The position numbers and the translations under genes were made by a program. A model generated the notes under the pieces. That model saw only the letters and a program-made list of their open reading frames with translations. It made no database searches and had not been told where the DNA came from. From Neoarius graeffei (Eukaryota > Chordata > Actinopteri > Siluriformes > Ariidae), in the NCBI RefSeq assembly GCF_027579695.1, contig NC_083571.1, positions 72,892,279-72,956,278 of the forward strand: DNA of 64,000 nt, in the 5' to 3' direction. Of the stretch, positions 44,270-54,587 are shown piece by piece; within the stretch, counting starts at the first letter, position 1, and every line of letters begins with the position of its first letter.

Positions 44270-45490
44270 CTGTTCAAAAGTTTGGGGTCACTTTGAAATG
44301 TCCTTATTTTTGAAAGAAAAGCACTGTTCTTTTCAATGAAGATCACTTTAAACTAATCAGAAATACACTCTATACATTGCTAATGTGGTAAATGACTATT
44401 CTAGCTGCAAATGTCTGGTTTTTGGTGCAATATCTACATAGGTATATAGAGGCCCATTTCCAGCAACTATCACTCCAGTGTTCTAATGGTACAATGTGTT
44501 TGCTCATTGCCTCAGAAGGCTAATGGATGATTAGAAAACCCTTGTACAATCATATTAGCACAGCTGAAAACAGTTTAGCTCTTTAGAGAAGCTATAAAAC
44601 TGACCTTCCTTTGAGCAGATTGAGGCTACGTTTACACTAGACCGTATCTGTCTCGTTTTCTTCACGGACGCACTGTCCGTTTACATTAACCCCCCTGAAA
44701 AAGCGGGGAAACGGGAATCCGCCAGCGTCCACGTATTCAATCTAGATCGTATCAGCTCCGGTGCTGTGTAAACATTGAGAATACGCGAATACGCTGTGCT
44801 GAGCTCTAGCTGGCGTCTCATTGGACAACGTCACTGTGACATCCACCTTCCTGATTCGCTGGCGTTGGTCATGTGACGCGACTGCTGAAAAACGGCGCAG
44901 ACTTCCGCCTTGTATCACCTTTCATTAAAGAGTATAAAAGTATGAAAATACTGCAAATACTGATGCAAATACTGCCCATTGTGTAGTTATGATTGTCTTT
45001 AGGCTTGCCATCCTTCCACTTGCAAGTAATAAGTGATATGCGCTGGGATCTCACACACAGCGGCTCAGTCCCGAATCGTGGCTTGTTCACTTCACTCGCG
45101 CGCTCTGTGAGCTGCGCAGGGCCGGAGTGCACACCCTCCAGAGGGCACTCGCTGTTCAGGGCGGAGTGATTTGGAGCGCAGGATGCCTGCGGAGCCGAGC
45201 GTATCCGCGTATTGGTGTTGCTGTGTGCACGGCTAACGGTTTTAGTGTAAACGCGAATCATTTTAAGAACATCAATCTGATGATCCGCTGATTCGACGTA
45301 ATGTAAACGTAGCCTGAGTTTCTGGAGCATCACATTTGTGGGGTTGATTAAATGCTCAAAATGGCCAGAAAAATGTCTTGACTATATTTTCTATTCATTT
45401 TACAACTTATGGTGGTAAATAAAAGTGTGACTTTTCATGGAAAACACAAAATTGTCTGGGTGACACCAAACTTTTGAATGGTAGTGTGTA
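44260..45490. mobile_element. Tc1-like MITE with another MITE inside
   Basis: Ends CACTACTGTTCAAAAGTTTG and CAAACTTTTGAATGGTAGTG lie next to a (TA)n run on the left and TATA on the right, typical of a common fish Tc1-like family. It is interrupted at 44634-45314. Confidence 0.75.
44634..45314. mobile_element. MITE with GGCTACGTTTACA termini
   Basis: GGCTACGTTTACA and TGTAAACGTAGCC are inverted ends flanked by TGA on both sides (44631-44633 and 45315-45317). A 3-bp duplication fits PIF/Harbinger-like elements. No intact gene. Confidence 0.72.
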
Positions 45491-45495
45491 TACAT

Positions 45496-46012
45496 TTTAG
45501 CTGCACTGGTTCCGTTAAAGAAGGCCACGAAACATACTGATGTCTTTTTGTCTTTTATTGTCTCTCTCTCTCTCTCTTAGACACCGTGTAAACTAAAAAG
45601 TAAAAAACAAAGTTAAGCTAACATATTCATCTGACATATTAAAAAAAAAACACAAACATATATACATTAAATAAATTTACATTGTTCATGCCTTAACCAA
45701 TAAACAGAAATATAACCAAATAAAACAATTACCGCGTGCGCCTCAATGAAACCAGTGAAGAATATTTTCATGTTACGCAGCACACCATCTTCTTCTCAAC
45801 AGCCACACCCATCTTCTACCCATAAGGCCGAGGCCGTGACCCTTAACCTTGGCACGTGACCCAAAGCCAACCAATGTTTTTATGCACATATATTTTACAT
45901 TTTATACATATTATATGTATTCACAACAAACCTCTTCTGCAAACAAAAACAATACATTTTCCATAAATTTGTAACCCTTTGTTTTCTTAAACTTGTGTTG
46001 CCGACTGCTACA
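45496..46012 (-). repeat. 3' LTR of BEL
   Basis: 517 bp. In element orientation it starts TGTAGCAGTCGGCAACACAA and ends CCAGTGCAGCTAAA. It is uninterrupted and serves as reference for the other LTR. Confidence 0.9.
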
Positions 46013-46177
46013 CTCCCACCAAATTACTATGATTTATGATGACCTTTGTGTAACATCTGAATGAATCTAGTAATTTCCAAACTAAAGTGGGCTTTCTTAG
46101 AAACTCTCAAATCAAACATAAACCTTTAACCCTCTACACATATTAATATCTCAACCAAAGTTCCACTGGAACACTTC

Positions 46178-47608
46178 CTAGTTGTTTTCTACAAGCACAA
46201 CTAATTTATGAATAGGGCGTTCAAGAATGGTTGGGCTAATGAGTCGTTGACCCTCCTTTCCAAGCTTCTTGTTTCCTATTTGTACTTTGACCTTTCGCAC
46301 TAGTCCATCCTCATCCTTACAAACATCGAGCACTCTTCCAAGTCTCCACTCGTTTCGCGGAAGCTCTTCCTCTTTGAGAATGACAACATCTCCATTCTTA
46401 ACATTTCTTCTTGGAGTTTGCCAGCACTGTCTGCGGGTGATGTTTGCTAGATACTCTTTCTTCCATCGACACCAGAATTGCTCTACCAGGTACTGCACTC
46501 TGCGCCACCGTTTCCTAGCATACAGATCTGCTTCTACGAATTTTCCTGGTGGAGGAAGTGGAACTGAGGATTTCAAGGTAAGTAAGTGATTTGGAGTAAG
46601 TGGCTCTAGACCTTTAGGATCGGTAATGCAGTCAGTGATGAGTGGGCGGCTGTTTACAGTTAACATGGCTTCATAGAAAAACGTTCTCAGCGAAGCATCA
46701 TCTAGTTTTCCGGCACTCTTGGAGAGAACCCAGTTCAGGATGCTACGGACTGTCCTGATTTGCCGTTCCCATACACCTCCCATGTGACTAGCACCAGGCA
46801 CGTTCATAGAGAAGTCACAATGTTTTTCAGCCAGAAAGGCAGTTAATCTGTCTTTGTCTACTTCCTGCAATGCCTTTGTTAGCTCATTTCTTGCCCCAAC
46901 AAAATTTGTTCCTTGATCGGATTTGATTTGTCGTACAGTCCCACGGATAGCTACAAAACATCTCAAGGCATTTATGAATGCATCCGTTGTTAGATCTTCT
47001 AACAGTTCTATGTGGACTGCTCTTGAGGAAAGACAAGTGAATATGAGTCCATATCTCTTCTGGTCTTTACGACCTTGCTTTGTGTGGAACGGTCCGAAGC
47101 AATCCATCCCACAGTATGAGAATGGTGGCGAAGGGTTGACGCGACTAGTTGGCAAGTCAGCCATTTTCTGCGTTTCTGTTGGCCTGCGGGCTCTCCTGCA
47201 CACGACACATTGCTTTATGTGGTTTGCCACAACTTTGCTGCCACCAACAATCCAGTACCCGTTTGCTCTCAGCTCGTTAAGTGTTTGTCCTCTTCCTTGG
47301 TGCTGTGTGTTTTCATGGCAGTAATCCAAGATCAAATTTGTAATTACACCATGTTTTGGCAGGATAATTGGATGTTTCACGTCAAGCGGTAAGGAGGCAT
47401 TTTTCAGTCGCCCTCCCACCCTGAGAACACCATCTTGCAACACTGGGTCCAGCTGAAACAATGGATGACCACGTGGCAGTTTACCATTACTCAGTAACTG
47501 TATCTCCTCGCTAAAGGCATTCCTTTGTGCCAATTTCACGAGCACGAGGCTAGCCTTTCTTCGGTCCTCCACATTTATGGGTTCCGCTGTTTTGACTCTC
47601 TTTGCCAG
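46178..47608 (-). CDS. BEL integrase region (after the in-frame TGA)
   Basis: 476 codons in the same frame as the upstream gag-pol ORF, separated from it only by TGA at 47609-47611. It has an N-terminal HHCC zinc-binding segment (HENTQHQGRG...CVVCRRARRP). The catalytic core has YCGMDCFGPF, IKSDQGTNFVG and MGGVWERQIRTVRSILN giving the D, D and E residues. The BEL-type C-terminal tail ends KLVVLVENN. Integrase inserts element DNA into chromosomes. Without read-through or a restart it would not be made here as part of the polyprotein. Confidence 0.9.
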   Translation of the reverse strand: MAKRVKTAEPINVEDRRKASLVLVKLAQRNAFSEEIQLLSNGKLPRGHPLFQLDPVLQDGVLRVGGRLKNASLPLDVKHPIILPKHGVITNLILDYCHENTQHQGRGQTLNELRANGYWIVGGSKVVANHIKQCVVCRRARRPTETQKMADLPTSRVNPSPPFSYCGMDCFGPFHTKQGRKDQKRYGLIFTCLSSRAVHIELLEDLTTDAFINALRCFVAIRGTVRQIKSDQGTNFVGARNELTKALQEVDKDRLTAFLAEKHCDFSMNVPGASHMGGVWERQIRTVRSILNWVLSKSAGKLDDASLRTFFYEAMLTVNSRPLITDCITDPKGLEPLTPNHLLTLKSSVPLPPPGKFVEADLYARKRWRRVQYLVEQFWCRWKKEYLANITRRQCWQTPRRNVKNGDVVILKEEELPRNEWRLGRVLDVCKDEDGLVRKVKVQIGNKKLGKEGQRLISPTILERPIHKLVVLVENN

Positions 47609-50600
47609 TCATTGTATCCTAGCCACAACTTTCAAGGCTGTACTCCATTTTGAGAATCGTTCAAGTCTCTCCAAGAAATTGTTGTCTTCCACAACCTTTG
47701 TTTGTAGTGCTTGTGTTGTCTTGACCTCTGGGTCAGCCACCAGAAGTTCTGCGGTTGATTCTGGTGTTACAATCTCTCGTTCCCAGAGGAATTTCGGTCC
47801 AGTTAGCCAATTTGAACTAACCAGCTCTGACACCTTGAGGCCTCTTGAGGCATGATCTGCCGGATTCTGATCCGTATCAATGTAGTGCCACTGTGTTGGT
47901 TCTGTTCTTTCTCTGATTCTTTGCACTCTGTTCGCAACGAAGACATGAAATCTTTTAGCTTCGTTGTTGATGTAGGCCAGGACGACCTGTGAGTCAGTCC
48001 AAAAATATTCTTGGTTAATCTTGAGCTGTAGCTCCTCTCTTAACATACAACTGACTGCTGAGGAAACTACTGCAGCTGTCAGCTCCAGCCTTGAAATGGT
48101 TACGACTTTGGAGGGTGCAACCCTTGCCTTGCCCATTACCAAAGAGCAATGCACCTTGTCCTGACTCACCACTCGAATATATGTGCACTGGCCATATCCA
48201 AAACTACTGGCATCTGAAAAGTGATGTAGCTCAACTCTCTGGACCTTTGCCAGGTCTTCAGGGATAAAGCACCTTGGGATCTGAATATTTTGCAGATTTT
48301 GGAGGTCATTCAACCAGCTCTCCCATTGTGGCTTTAGTTCTTCAGGCAATGGTTCATCCCATCCGACACCTTTTTGACACATCTCCTGTAGTATTTTCTT
48401 CCCCAGTAGGAGGAATGGCGCCATGAAGCCTAGTGGGTCAAACACCGAAGCTATGACTGAGAGAATTCCCCGCCGTGTTACTGGTTTCTCATTCAGAGTA
48501 ACCTTAAAGGAGAAAGTGTCGCTGCTTACATTCCACTTCACTCCGAGCACAGTCTGGACTGGGAGCTCATTATGGTTGAGATCCACATCATGAACTCCAC
48601 TGGCTCTCTCGCTGTCAGGAATTGACTCCAAAACGTCTCTGTTGTTAGAGATGAACTTGTGGAGATGCAATCTTCCATTTGCACATATGTGTTGCGCCTC
48701 TCTTACCAGTCTTATGGCATCGTCCGCAGACTCCACACTGATAAGGCCGTCATCCACATAGAAATTGTTCCTGATGAAGTTGGCTGCTTCTGGATAATCC
48801 TTTTCATTTTGGCTTGCAAGGTACTTCATTCCATAATTTGCGCAGCCAGGAGAAGATGCTGCTCCAAAAAGATGAACTCTCATACGATATTCCTTTGGCT
48901 CTGAGTTCGTATTGCCATTTTCCCACCACAGGAAGCGTAAGTAGTCTCTGTCATCTTGGTTTACATGAAACCTGTGAAACATCTTCTCTATGTCACAAAT
49001 AACTGCTATTGGATGTTTGCGAAATCTGCAGAGTACTCCTGTCAGACCATTTGTGAGATCAGGTCCAGTTAACAAGTGATCATTCAGAGCTGTGCCCTCA
49101 TATTTGGCTGAGCAGTCGAACACGACTCTAATTTTTCCAGGTTTTCTCGGGTGGTAGACCCCTTGGTGTGGGATATACCACACATGTCCTGCTTTAGGTT
49201 GACTTTCAGCTTCCTCTGCGTCTCCATCCTTGAAGACGCCTTCCATAAACTTGGTGTAGTCATCTTTGAACTCGGCATTCTTCTCAAACTTTCTTTTCAG
49301 TTGATTCAGTCGCACAAGAGCCAGTCGTTTGTTTTCTGGCAGTTTTGGACGTGTCTTAAAGGGAAGCGGCATTTCCAGGTGCCCATCTGAATCATGATGT
49401 ATTGCCTCATTTAGTATTTTCATGAACTGTATGTCATCTTGTGATATGCTCTTTTCTCTAGGATTGGTATCCTTGAAATCTGACTCAAGAGCTTTGATGA
49501 CCGTAGCCGGTGTCAATGGAGGAAGTTCTTTCACGGACACACGGTGACACAGACCTGTCACCTCTGATGACTTTGCTACTTGTGGTGAGCTGCCGTCAAT
49601 ACTCCAACCCAGATCGGTTTTGACAGCATATGGCTCATCATCACCTCCTGTGATGACTTGACGAGGTGCCAATGCTCTGGAGCAATCATAGCCGATCAAG
49701 AGTCCGACCCCACAATCCATCAACTCTGGTATTTCCTTGGCTATGCAGTTCAGATGTTTCCACCTTCTGGCAGTTTCAGTGGTAGGTATGTGAGAACGTT
49801 CAAGGGGAATAAAATCCCTGGTATAGGCTGGTGGCAAGTTAATGAAGCTAGGTGAGGAAAATCCTCGAACTCTAAGACCACTTACTCTGTCACTCTGAAC
49901 GATGGCATCTTTGCCCATCATAGTGGTTAACTTCAACTTGACTGGCTCTAAACCGGCTCCCATTTTCTCACATACTTCTTGGTCCACAAAGGTGCTGCTA
50001 CTCTGAGTATCCAACAGAGCATAAACTAATGTCTCCTTTTCGGGTGCGCTAGTGGATGAAATCCATACAGGCACGATCATGGATGTACTCCCACCCTCGC
50101 CTTTGTCCACAGAGCAAGAGAGAGATGACGTGTTCTCTTCCGCTTGCATGGCATGGGAGGAGGATGTGTCTGTAGCAGCAACAGAACGGTTTTCATGAAG
50201 TGGTGTTGGATGAGGTCTCTTACATATTCCACATGTAGCTTTGTTCTTGCAGTCCCTTGAATTGTGTCCTCTCCTAAGACAGCCAAAGCACAGGTTATTG
50301 TCATGTATGAACTTCCTCTTGTCTTCTACAGGTTTGTTGGTGAATATTTGACATTTGTGAATGGAATGAGTCTCACCACAGCACATGCATGTGACTGCAC
50401 TTGATGTGAATGATGGGTTCACTTTCCTTGCTCTGTTTGAAACCTTTATGCTGTTCTCTGCAGCACTGCATTCCAGCTCTGTACTTGTCTTATCAGATGC
50501 CTTCACATTTGTGATGAATGCATTAGCCTTTGTGCGTTTTATATCCCTAGACTGCTTTTCGTCAGTGGGTTTCAAGGCATTGAGTGATGTCACAAGATTG

Positions 50601-52177
50601 CAAGCAATTTCTGCTTCTGTGGCCAGGAAATCTGCAAACTCTTTGAATTTGGGATATTCTTCTGTGTGTCGCAGCTGCTGTGTTACATGTCTGTTCCAGC
50701 GGGAGGTCACCCAATCAGGGAGTTTTTGTAGCATCTTTTGGTTCTCCTCACAATCATTTAACACTTGCAGGCCTTTGACATGAGGCATAGCATTACTGCA
50801 GGCTATTAGAAAATCACTAAATTGTCTTAGTTTAACAGAGTCTCTTGAGCCAATTTTTGGCCAGTTTTTCAGCTTTTCTCTAAAGGCACGCTGGATTACA
50901 AAGTGATGGCCATAACGTGCGTTTAGGGCCTTCCAGGCTTGTTCATAAGCTTCATCGTCTTTTCTGTAAAAGGTTCCTTCTAACACAGATCGTGCCTCAC
51001 CACTGATGTATTTCTGTAAGTAGAACAACCTATCAGCGGGATTTGTACAACGTCGCTCTATCAAAGTCTTGAAACTTGTGCTCCAACTTATGAATTTAAG
51101 TGGGTCTCCTGTGAAGACTGAGGGCTCAGGTGCTGGAAGTCTGCTCAAAACCATTGTGTCATGTACGGCTTGTGTTAGAAATGCATCATTGATAGTGTTG
51201 TTTGATTGTTCATTTTTACTGTTCTTACATGTTTGATCTCTTTCCATTTGTTTAGGAGGGGCTGGAGAACAATTGTGCATTGGACTGTATGCAACTGAAT
51301 CCTTCTCACAGTTCTCTCCAGAGTCAGCATCTGAGTACGCCTTTAGCTTTGCAGATATTACTTCAAGATCTCTCTGATTTTCCAGTTTTTTGAGTTCTTG
51401 CCTTTGTGCAGCAATTGCTGCTTCCATCTCAATTTCAGCCTTTTTTGCAGCAAGCTGTGCAGCACAGTCCGCTCTTTTAACTGTAAGAATTTGCTGTTCT
51501 GATGGGCAGCTTGAGCGATGACTATGTTCAGTAGATTTAGAGGCTGTTGACTTCCCAAATATGGATTGTGCATATTCTCTGTCAAGCACCATATGAAGTC
51601 TGGCACGTTCTGCCTTGGCATTAAACTCCTCTTGACCAACCTCACTCATGCGTACTTTCATTAGTCCCATTAGGTCTGTAGTCACAGCTGAGCAAGAATC
51701 CATTTTCCTTCTAATTTCAGTAGAGGGTGCCGAAAGAGATCTCGCATTATCATAAAGATCCCTCACTTGTGTTTCCAGCTCTTCCACAATGTCCATCATA
51801 TCACACAAGTCCTTATCTGAGCACTCATCTTTAAGTTTTGAGCGTATATCTCTAACTTTTTCTTTCCAGCATTCATATTTTGTGATGAATTTGTTCTCCT
51901 TCTGAGAAACCTCCTTTTGCTTTAGCTCCAGCATTTTTGGGGTTAACTTCTTCTCACGTGAAGATGTCCTAGGTATAACACTCTTAACTGTGGTTGAGGT
52001 GGGTTCTACTGTTACTTTATGTATTTTAATAGTGGCATGAATATCACCTATGAGTGTCTCCAATCTTTCCCTTTCAGCATCATCAGTCTGTGATTCTAAT
52101 AGTTCACTTAACCTAGTCAGCTCAGCTTGTAAGAGCTCAAGTTCCCCACTCTGTGACTTTTCTCCATGATCTGACAT
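47609..52177 (-). CDS. BEL gag-pol polyprotein (gag, protease, RT, RNase H)
   Basis: 1522 codons from ATG at 52177. The N-terminus has a coiled-coil-like LELLQAELTRLSELL stretch. A gag core (PSVFTGDPLKFISW, FREKLKNWPKIG) is followed by Cys/His zinc knuckles (CMCCGETHSIHKC, CFGCLRRGHNSRDC) near residues 595-650. The aspartic protease motif is VYALLDTQSSSTFVDQE near 715. RT has KIRVVFDCSA near 1016 and catalytic FYVDDGL near 1140. RNase H has FSDASSFGYG near 1320 and FWTDSQVVLAYI near 1395. It encodes the capsid and the enzymes for reverse transcription. The only defect seen is the TGA at its end, where the frame would otherwise run into integrase. Confidence 0.93.
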   Translation of the reverse strand: MSDHGEKSQSGELELLQAELTRLSELLESQTDDAERERLETLIGDIHATIKIHKVTVEPTSTTVKSVIPRTSSREKKLTPKMLELKQKEVSQKENKFITKYECWKEKVRDIRSKLKDECSDKDLCDMMDIVEELETQVRDLYDNARSLSAPSTEIRRKMDSCSAVTTDLMGLMKVRMSEVGQEEFNAKAERARLHMVLDREYAQSIFGKSTASKSTEHSHRSSCPSEQQILTVKRADCAAQLAAKKAEIEMEAAIAAQRQELKKLENQRDLEVISAKLKAYSDADSGENCEKDSVAYSPMHNCSPAPPKQMERDQTCKNSKNEQSNNTINDAFLTQAVHDTMVLSRLPAPEPSVFTGDPLKFISWSTSFKTLIERRCTNPADRLFYLQKYISGEARSVLEGTFYRKDDEAYEQAWKALNARYGHHFVIQRAFREKLKNWPKIGSRDSVKLRQFSDFLIACSNAMPHVKGLQVLNDCEENQKMLQKLPDWVTSRWNRHVTQQLRHTEEYPKFKEFADFLATEAEIACNLVTSLNALKPTDEKQSRDIKRTKANAFITNVKASDKTSTELECSAAENSIKVSNRARKVNPSFTSSAVTCMCCGETHSIHKCQIFTNKPVEDKRKFIHDNNLCFGCLRRGHNSRDCKNKATCGICKRPHPTPLHENRSVAATDTSSSHAMQAEENTSSLSCSVDKGEGGSTSMIVPVWISSTSAPEKETLVYALLDTQSSSTFVDQEVCEKMGAGLEPVKLKLTTMMGKDAIVQSDRVSGLRVRGFSSPSFINLPPAYTRDFIPLERSHIPTTETARRWKHLNCIAKEIPELMDCGVGLLIGYDCSRALAPRQVITGGDDEPYAVKTDLGWSIDGSSPQVAKSSEVTGLCHRVSVKELPPLTPATVIKALESDFKDTNPREKSISQDDIQFMKILNEAIHHDSDGHLEMPLPFKTRPKLPENKRLALVRLNQLKRKFEKNAEFKDDYTKFMEGVFKDGDAEEAESQPKAGHVWYIPHQGVYHPRKPGKIRVVFDCSAKYEGTALNDHLLTGPDLTNGLTGVLCRFRKHPIAVICDIEKMFHRFHVNQDDRDYLRFLWWENGNTNSEPKEYRMRVHLFGAASSPGCANYGMKYLASQNEKDYPEAANFIRNNFYVDDGLISVESADDAIRLVREAQHICANGRLHLHKFISNNRDVLESIPDSERASGVHDVDLNHNELPVQTVLGVKWNVSSDTFSFKVTLNEKPVTRRGILSVIASVFDPLGFMAPFLLLGKKILQEMCQKGVGWDEPLPEELKPQWESWLNDLQNLQNIQIPRCFIPEDLAKVQRVELHHFSDASSFGYGQCTYIRVVSQDKVHCSLVMGKARVAPSKVVTISRLELTAAVVSSAVSCMLREELQLKINQEYFWTDSQVVLAYINNEAKRFHVFVANRVQRIRERTEPTQWHYIDTDQNPADHASRGLKVSELVSSNWLTGPKFLWEREIVTPESTAELLVADPEVKTTQALQTKVVEDNNFLERLERFSKWSTALKVVARIQ

Positions 52178-52799
52178 TATGCTTACATTGGAAATGATGC
52201 AGTATCAGTAATATCAGTTATTGCTTTAACATTTGCAACCATGCAATTACTGGTGTGATTCAAACCTTAATGTTCTGTGGTTATCTAGTCAAACCTCTTA
52301 ACTGCTTAAAACATGCTTTAAACTCTCAGATTAAGAAAACCATTCAAACCTTGATAACAATAATAAAGTAGAAAACTTTCAGCAATACTATTAAATCAGT
52401 TACTTTTCACCATAAGCCAGTCTTAAACAAATGTCCGTTTAGTTGCAGAGGTAACACAGTCAAACCTGGCACCGTTTGCAGTCCCGTTGTCTCCTGCTTT
52501 CCCCGCAGCGGTGAATGAATCAGTCCTGCACGCTGAGCCTGTGGTGAGGATGTTTGCAGAGCTGAATCTGATGCTGATGAACGCTGCGCTCTGTTGCTGA
52601 AGTTGCGCCGCTCTCGGCCCGACGGCAGGCGATTCCCGTGACTTTTCCCGTGTAGTCTGTCAGTAAGCTCCGTCTCCGACGTCTGCCCGGCGACCGGCTA
52701 CACGCTCCTTTGCGGCTCCGCTTCTTTATGGCTGTGCTTCCCCGCGGACCGGCGGTGCTCTGCTCTGAACTCTCGGCCGTGTTGGCGTTACGTTTACAC

Positions 52800-53696
52800 T
52801 TTAGCTACACTGGTTCCGTTAAAGAAGGCCACGAAACATACTGATGTCTTTTTGTCTTTTATTGTCTCTCTCTCTTAGACACCGTGTAAACTCATCTCAT
52901 CTCATTATCTCTAGCCGCTTTATCCTTCTACAGGGTCGCAGGCAAGCTGGAGCCTATCCCAGCTGACTACGGGCGAAAGGCGGGGTACACCCTGGACAAG
53001 TCGCCAGGTCATCACAGGGCTGACACATAGACACAGACAACCATTCACACTCACATTCACACCTACGGTCAATTTAGAGTCACCAGTTAACCTAACCTGC
53101 ATGTCTTTGGACTATGGGGGAAACCGGAGCACCCGGAGGAAACCCACGCGGACACGGGGAGAACATGCAAACTCCGCACAGAAAGGCCCTCGCCGGCCCC
53201 GGGGCTCGAACCCAGGACCTTCTTGCTGTGAGGCGACAGCGCTAACCACTACACCACCGTGCCGCCCACCGTGTAAACTAAAAAGTAAAAAACAAAGTTA
53301 AGCTAACATATTCATCTGACATATTAAAAAAAAACACAAACATATATACATTAAATAAATTTACATTGTTCATGCCTTAACCAATAAACAGAAATATAAC
53401 CAAATAAAACAATTACCGTGTGCGCCTCAATGAAACCAGTGAAGAATATTTTCATGTTACGCAGCACACCATCTTCTTCTCAACGGCCACACCCATCTTC
53501 TACCCATAAGGCCGAGGCCGTGACCCTTAACCTTGGCACGTGACCCAAAGCCAACCAATGTTTTTATGCACATATATTTTACATTTTATACATATTATAT
53601 GCATTCACAACAAACCTCTTCTGCAAACAAAAACAATACATTTTCCATAAATTTGTAACCCTTTGTTTTCTTAAACTTGTGTTGCCGACTGCTACA
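52800..53696 (-). repeat. 5' LTR of BEL, interrupted by a SINE
   Basis: Same sequence as the 3' LTR, with a 374-bp SINE and a 13-bp duplication added. As this is the promoter-bearing LTR, the insertion could affect transcription of the element. Confidence 0.9.
52893..53266 (-). mobile_element. Full-length SINE with 13-bp duplication in the BEL LTR
   Basis: CACCGTGTAAACT flanks it (52880-52892 and 53267-53279). Tail complement CATCTCATCTCATT is at the left and the tRNA-like head at the right. It is among the youngest insertions in the nest. Confidence 0.94.
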
Positions 53697-54587
53697 TACA
53701 TGTTATTTCACCTCCCTCACTGCCATCACCAGGAACTACCTGCAGGCCAGGACAATGATAACATTTTAACATAGCCTATGGAAATCCAAAGTTTACACAT
53801 TATCATCACGCACAGAAATTGCAAAACTGCAAAACTAGTTTTAAAACCGCTAAATTCCAACTGTTAAACATAGCGAGAGGCTGGGCTACGTGTGTGTGTG
53901 TAAAGTGTAAACCAGTGCATCCTGACTTTCTAACTATGCCTGTGTGTTGCGTGAGCGGCAGTCAGTCAACAACTCTTCGCAAAGTTTCCTTATGAAACAA
54001 TATGCTCACTGAAATTATGGCAGGGAACGCCAGATTAAACATTAAAACTGCCTTCTGAGCACTGTATCTACAGGCTACCACCGAAAGAAGGAGGCTACCA
54101 GAAAGGCATCTCTACTCCGTACGATTTTACTTTCACTACGACATTACTTTGAACAGACTATCAAAAAATTGCAAGGTGATATGATAAAGTAAGGCACAGT
54201 TAACTTACAGTCGTTTTTTTTTTTAAACGATCGTTTTCTGCCTTTTGGCACCCTTCATCATGCCGTGTTGGGGTCCTGAACTAGGAGGCGCTGTCCCCGA
54301 TATGCCTGTCAAACTTGTTGTAGGTAACCATAGCAACCAAGCTCGAGCTCGCAACCTGTGCAGTCTGCGCAGTTGCAACTATGTATGTACTGCTGTGCAC
54401 CTCAATAAACCGAATGGTAATTAGTCTTTTGATTTTTCCGTGAGGTTTGCCTTATGCAAAGAAAGACAGCATAGACGTTTTTTCCTCCCTATAAGTGGGG
54501 GGGACCGAATGAGCTGAATTTAAATCTGGGTGGGACGAATCCCCCCGTCCCCCCGTCTATCTGCGCCCGTGTGCAGAGGCCTTGAGG

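Larger units (their letters stand above)
45496..53696 (-). mobile_element. Near-intact BEL/Pao LTR retrotransposon, duplication TACAT
   Basis: LTRs at 45496-46012 and 52800-53696 differ by four substitutions and two simple-repeat length changes by eye, plus a SINE in the right one. TACAT flanks the element (45491-45495 and 53697-53701), the 5-bp size known for BEL. Minus-strand order is gag, protease, RT, RNase H, integrase, ending in the PPT-like TTTGGTGGGAG just before the 3' LTR. The reading frame spans 2000 codons with one internal TGA. Confidence 0.93.
44151..54571. mobile_element. Third hAT element (10.4 kb with insertions), duplication TGCAGAGG
   Basis: Left end CAGGGGCGCAGATAGG and right end CTATCTGCGCCCGTG are inverted, flanked by TGCAGAGG (44143-44150 and 54572-54579). 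Its own sequence is only about 44151-44250 and 53702-54571; the rest is Tc1-like and BEL insertions. Confidence 0.82.
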
